A DNA stretch of 27,248 nucleotides from Microcystis aeruginosa W13-11. GTDB taxonomy: Bacteria > Cyanobacteriota > Cyanobacteriia > Cyanobacteriales > Microcystaceae. The translations under genes and the position numbers were made by a program. Below the pieces are notes generated by a model that saw nothing but the letters and a program-made list of their open reading frames with translations, made no database searches and was not told where the DNA came from. Location of the stretch: positions 1 to 27,248 of the forward strand of contig JAADBR010000101.1 in assembly GCA_009995705.1 (NCBI GenBank), read 5' to 3'. Positions 25,219 to 27,248 of the stretch are shown here, piece after piece (the first letter of the stretch is position 1; every line of letters starts with the position of its first letter).

Positions 25219-25428
25219 ATGAAAGAAGTTGTTATTTTTGAAGTATGCCAAGAAGAAGATGGAGGATTTTTTGCAGAATGTCTAACTGAGGATATTTTTA
25301 CACAAGGAGATGATTGGGAAGAATTAAAGATAAATGTGCGGGAAGCTATTAAAGCTTTCTACTTTGAACAATCTATGCCTGCGGCTATTTGTTTACACCT
25401 TGTTAGAAATGAAACCTTGGCAATCTGA
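25219..25428 (+). CDS. hicB: HicB-type antitoxin
   Basis: 69 residues from ATG 25219-25221, with GGGAG upstream; a TTG 18 bases earlier is less likely. The pattern VIFEVCQEEDGGFFAECLTE, DIFTQGDDWEELKINVREAI, then KAFYFEQ is the partial RNase H fold of HicB. There is no C-terminal DNA-binding domain, as in the short cyanobacterial form. It is followed directly by HicA, with stop and toxin frame overlapping. It lies inside the coiled-coil array between copy 2 and the remnant copy. Confidence 0.88.
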   Translation: MKEVVIFEVCQEEDGGFFAECLTEDIFTQGDDWEELKINVREAIKAFYFEQSMPAAICLHLVRNETLAI

Positions 25429-25667
25429 TAAAAATACCGAGAAATTTAAAGGGAAGTGAGCTAATTAAAATTCTTTGTAAATCATGGGATTACCGAATTG
25501 TCAATCAGGAGGGAAGTCACATAATTCTAGAAACCAATGTACCAAGTTATCATCACATTTGTGCTCCCAATCATAATCCTCTGAGAGTCGGAACTCTTAA
25601 TGCTATCTTAAATGCTATAGCCCGTCATAAAGGAACTACCAAACAAAATGTACTCAATTCCCTGTGA
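25425..25667 (+). CDS. hicA: HicA-type toxin frame without a standard start codon
   Basis: The frame reads IKIPRNLKGSELIKILCKSW, then DYRIVNQEGSHIILETNVPS, APNHNPLRVGTLNAILNAIA and RHKGTTKQNVLNSL, the complete HicA double-stranded RNA-binding fold, with the catalytic His in GSHIIL. No ATG, GTG or TTG exists in frame before it: the expected start position is ATA (25428-25430), with CTG (25425-25427) just before, overlapping the hicB stop. Either translation begins at CTG or the toxin has been silenced by a single-base change from ATG to ATA. The frame is otherwise intact to TGA 25665-25667. Confidence 0.82.
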   Translation: MIKIPRNLKGSELIKILCKSWDYRIVNQEGSHIILETNVPSYHHICAPNHNPLRVGTLNAILNAIARHKGTTKQNVLNSL

Positions 25668-25778
25668 CTGGACAATCGTTCACTGAAAAGTTCTATAATG
25701 AGCTTGAACTGATGCCGCGATCGCTTCTATAACGAATTGTAAGCAGTTATTAAAAATGGGAAAGTAGAAAAGCCAGCC

Positions 25779-25853
25779 ATGACCAAAAGCTCGACAGGAC
25801 GCTCTAGCTTAAGGAAACTGGCGGCGATTGCGTGTGTAATTATCTATAATTAA
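25779..25853 (+). pseudogene. Coiled-coil array gene, remnant copy
   Basis: After a recognisable leader (GCGATCGCTTCTATAAC ... AAAAGCCAGCC) ATG 25779 opens MTKSSTG, like copy 1, but the sequence then jumps directly to the unit tail (AGCTTAAGGAAACTGGCGGCG) and ends at TAA 25851-25853. The whole heptad region and C-terminus have been deleted. 24-residue product at most. Confidence 0.75.
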
Positions 25854-25894
25854 TTTAGGCAGCTATTGAGACTGAAAAGGGAGAAAAACCAGCC

Positions 25895-26257
25895 ATGACA
25901 AGAAGGGATGGGGAACGGAAGAGATGGACGGATGAGATGCTAGATGAATTGGCAGACTCAGTTTCGGGATTGCGAGAATCGGTATCGGAAGTCAAAGACT
26001 CAGTTTCGGAGTTGCGAGAATCGGTATCGGAAGTCAGAGACTCAGTTTCGGAGTTGCGAGAATCGGTATCGGAAGTCAAAGACTCAGTAGATGGGGTGAG
26101 AATAACTGCACAAGCACTGTTACAAATAGCTGCTCAACAACAGCGTGATATGGATCAAATGCGGCGAAGACAGGAGGAGTCAGACAAGCGTTTTGAGGTT
26201 TTGCTCTCAGAAGTCCGCTATTTAATTCGGCAAATTAAACCAGAAAATCAATCATAA
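25895..26257 (+). CDS. Coiled-coil array gene, copy 3 (seven heptads)
   Basis: 120 residues: MTRRDGERKRWTDEMLDELA, seven heptads (DSVSGLR, ESVSEVK, DSVSELR, ESVSEVR, DSVSELR, ESVSEVK, DSVDGVR), ITAQALLQIAAQQQ and the RDMDQM...LLSEVRYLIRQIKPENQS C-terminus shared with copy 2. Compared with copy 2 it has exactly four extra heptads (84 bases), as expected of slippage or unequal recombination in 42-base units. The opposite strand is also open here because of the 21-base period, but that is a shadow. Function unknown. Confidence 0.75.
   Translation: MTRRDGERKRWTDEMLDELADSVSGLRESVSEVKDSVSELRESVSEVRDSVSELRESVSEVKDSVDGVRITAQALLQIAAQQQRDMDQMRRRQEESDKRFEVLLSEVRYLIRQIKPENQS
25955..26101 (+). repeat. 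21-base heptad-coding tandem repeat (7 units)
   Basis: Alternating units GACTCAGTTTCGGAGTTGCGA and GAATCGGTATCGGAAGTC(A), each coding seven residues, so the true period is 42 bases. Nearly identical units are found in copies 4 (26555-26722, 8 units) and 5 (27003-27149, 7 units). Confidence 0.85.
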
Positions 26258-26271
26258 GCTTGGAGAAAATG

Positions 26272-26429
26272 GCGGCGATTGCAGCAATTCTCATTTTGAA
26301 ACGATTTTGCGTTGTTTCAGCGATCTAGAGATTCGTTAAGAATTATTAACCCCTCTAGGTGCAAGGGTTTTAATGTCATGAAACCTTAAAATGAGGAAAC
26401 CTTAAAATGAGAATTGCTGCGGCGATTGC
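26272..26429. mobile_element. 136-base inverted-repeat element between copies 3 and 4, with 11-base duplication
   Basis: The element spans 26283-26418, with ends AGCAATTCTCATTTT and, reversed, the same AGCAATTCTCATTTT. It is flanked by the direct repeat GCGGCGATTGC (26272-26282 and 26419-26429), which is part of the array unit tail and so shows the insertion point. Inside, GAAACCTTAAAATGAG is present twice in tandem at about 26382-26413. No open frame. A non-autonomous element; its partner transposase is not in the window. Confidence 0.8.
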
Positions 26430-26494
26430 GTCTATGATTACAATTACCGACAATTTAAGCGGCTATTGAAACTGAGAAGGGAGAAAAACCAGCC

Positions 26495-26833
26495 ATGACA
26501 AGGAGGGATGGGGAACGGAAGAGATGGACAGATGAGATGCTAGATGAATTGGCAGACTCGGTTTCGGAATTGCGAGAATCGGTATCGGAAGTCAAAGACT
26601 CAGTTTCGGAATTGCGAGACTCAGTTTCGGAATTGCGAGAATCGGTATCGGAAGTCAGAGAATCAGTTTCGGAATTGCGAGAATCGGTATCGGAAGTCAA
26701 AGACTCAGTAGAGGGGGTAAGAATAACTGCACAAGCACTGTTACAAATAGCTGCTCAACAACAGCAAGAAAATGAAGCTCGGCAAGCAGAAATTGCCGAA
26801 ATCAGGCAAAGACAGGAAGATTCGGCAAATTAA
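26495..26833 (+). CDS. Coiled-coil array gene, copy 4 (eight heptads, deleted C-terminus)
   Basis: 112 residues: MTRRDGERKRWTDEMLDELA, eight heptads, ITAQALLQIAAQQQ, then the alternative C-terminal module ENEARQAEIAEIRQRQED, ending SAN. The ending arises from a 47-base deletion relative to copies 2 and 3: CAGGAAGA is joined directly to TTCGGCAAATT, with GA at both break points, so the last about 25 residues are lost and the frame shifts. The AEIAEI module is shared with copies 1 and 5 but not 2 and 3. Confidence 0.75.
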   Translation: MTRRDGERKRWTDEMLDELADSVSELRESVSEVKDSVSELRDSVSELRESVSEVRESVSELRESVSEVKDSVEGVRITAQALLQIAAQQQQENEARQAEIAEIRQRQEDSAN

Positions 26834-26942
26834 ACCAGAAAATCAATCATAAGCTTGGGTAAAATGGCGGCGATTGCGTCTATAATTACAATCACCGACA
26901 ATTTAAGCGGCTATTGAAACTGAGAAGGGAGAAAAACCAGCC

Positions 26943-27248
26943 ATGACAAGAAGGGATGGGGAACGGAAGAGATGGACGGATGAGATGCTAGATGAATTGG
27001 CAGACTCAGTTTCGGAATTGCGAGAATCGGTATCGGAAGTCAAAGACTCAGTTTCGGAATTGCGAGAATCGGTATCGGAAGTCAGAGAATCAGTTTCGGA
27101 ATTGCGAGAATCGGTATCGGAAGTCAAAGACTCGGTAGAGGGGGTAAGAATAACTGCACAAGCACTGTTACAAATAGCTGCTCAACAACAGCAAGAAAAT
27201 GAAGCTCGGCAAGCAGAAATTGCCGAAATCAGGCAAAGACAGGAAGAT
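26943..27248 (+). CDS. Coiled-coil array gene, copy 5 (seven heptads, runs off right edge)
   Basis: 102 codons visible from ATG 26943. It is nearly identical to copy 4 but with one heptad fewer, and begins 448 bases after it, so the two are a recent tandem duplication. The C-terminal module ENEARQAEIAEIRQRQED is the same, and the last visible bases CAGGAAGAT match the deletion junction of copy 4, so it probably also ends QEDSAN. The array may continue beyond the window. Confidence 0.75.
   Translation, partial: MTRRDGERKRWTDEMLDELADSVSELRESVSEVKDSVSELRESVSEVRESVSELRESVSEVKDSVEGVRITAQALLQIAAQQQQENEARQAEIAEIRQRQED

Noticed and set aside
25855..27127. Minus-strand frames rich in SDTDSRNSETES repeats, opposite array copies 3, 4 and 5
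   Set aside because: They are the antisense reading of the 21-base heptad repeats. The plus strand has the conserved leader, ribosome binding site, unique N- and C-termini and ideal heptads.
25955..27149. Regular 21/42-base repeats as a CRISPR array
   Set aside because: Repeats are contiguous with no spacers and code for heptads in frame.

Overview
The window looks like chromosomal DNA of a colony-forming unicellular cyanobacterium, most probably Microcystis or a close relative. The support is many HIP1-type GCGATCGC octamers, a ycf34 gene, a DASH-type cryptochrome, a PEP-CTERM protein, a NatA/LivG-type ABC ATPase, and a very high density of toxin-antitoxin (TA) modules, short mobile elements and broken genes. 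The genus is inferred; no marker RNA gene is present.

Layout. 1-2300 (minus) is the N-terminal 766 residues of a large secreted zinc metalloprotease with Calx-beta and RTX repeats, running off the left edge. 3243-5355 holds an AI-2E-family membrane protein and, divergently, a LivG-type ATPase. 5580-11450 is an accessory island of small modules: a retropepsin-like protease pair, a three-gene DUF4258/YgiT-type operon, BrnT/BrnA, a frameshifted methyltransferase, a probable PIN remnant, a DUF29 gene, a BrnT/BrnA remnant and a VapBC-type pair. A roughly 60-base palindromic repeat occurs four times there, at module boundaries. 11465-12256 is a PEP-CTERM gene interrupted by an in-frame TGA. 12599-15882 is housekeeping-like: mtnX-type phosphatase, nitrilase-family amidase, CCA-adding enzyme and ycf34. 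16135-19513 carries a DUF433/DUF5615 pair and a single-polypeptide MmeI-like restriction-modification enzyme. 19720-23600 carries a CRY-DASH gene, whose stop codon lies in a MITE-like element, and a Wzc-like tyrosine autokinase for polysaccharide export.

23814-27248 (right edge) is the most unusual part. It is a head-to-tail array of at least six paralogous small genes, each with its own copy of a conserved leader. Each encodes a conserved N-terminus, a pure heptad-repeat coiled coil (2, 3, 7, 8 and 7 heptads in the readable copies) and one of two alternative C-terminal modules. Copy number, heptad number and C-termini all vary, and two copies are clearly decayed. A HicB/HicA pair (the toxin lacks a normal start codon) and an FkbM-type methyltransferase gene split by a 93-base TA-flanked MITE lie inside the array. 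A 136-base inverted-repeat element with an 11-base flanking duplication separates two units.

Read together, the window is a small core of metabolic and surface genes cut up by TA cassettes, non-autonomous elements and locally duplicating genes. No rRNA, tRNA or CRISPR array was seen.
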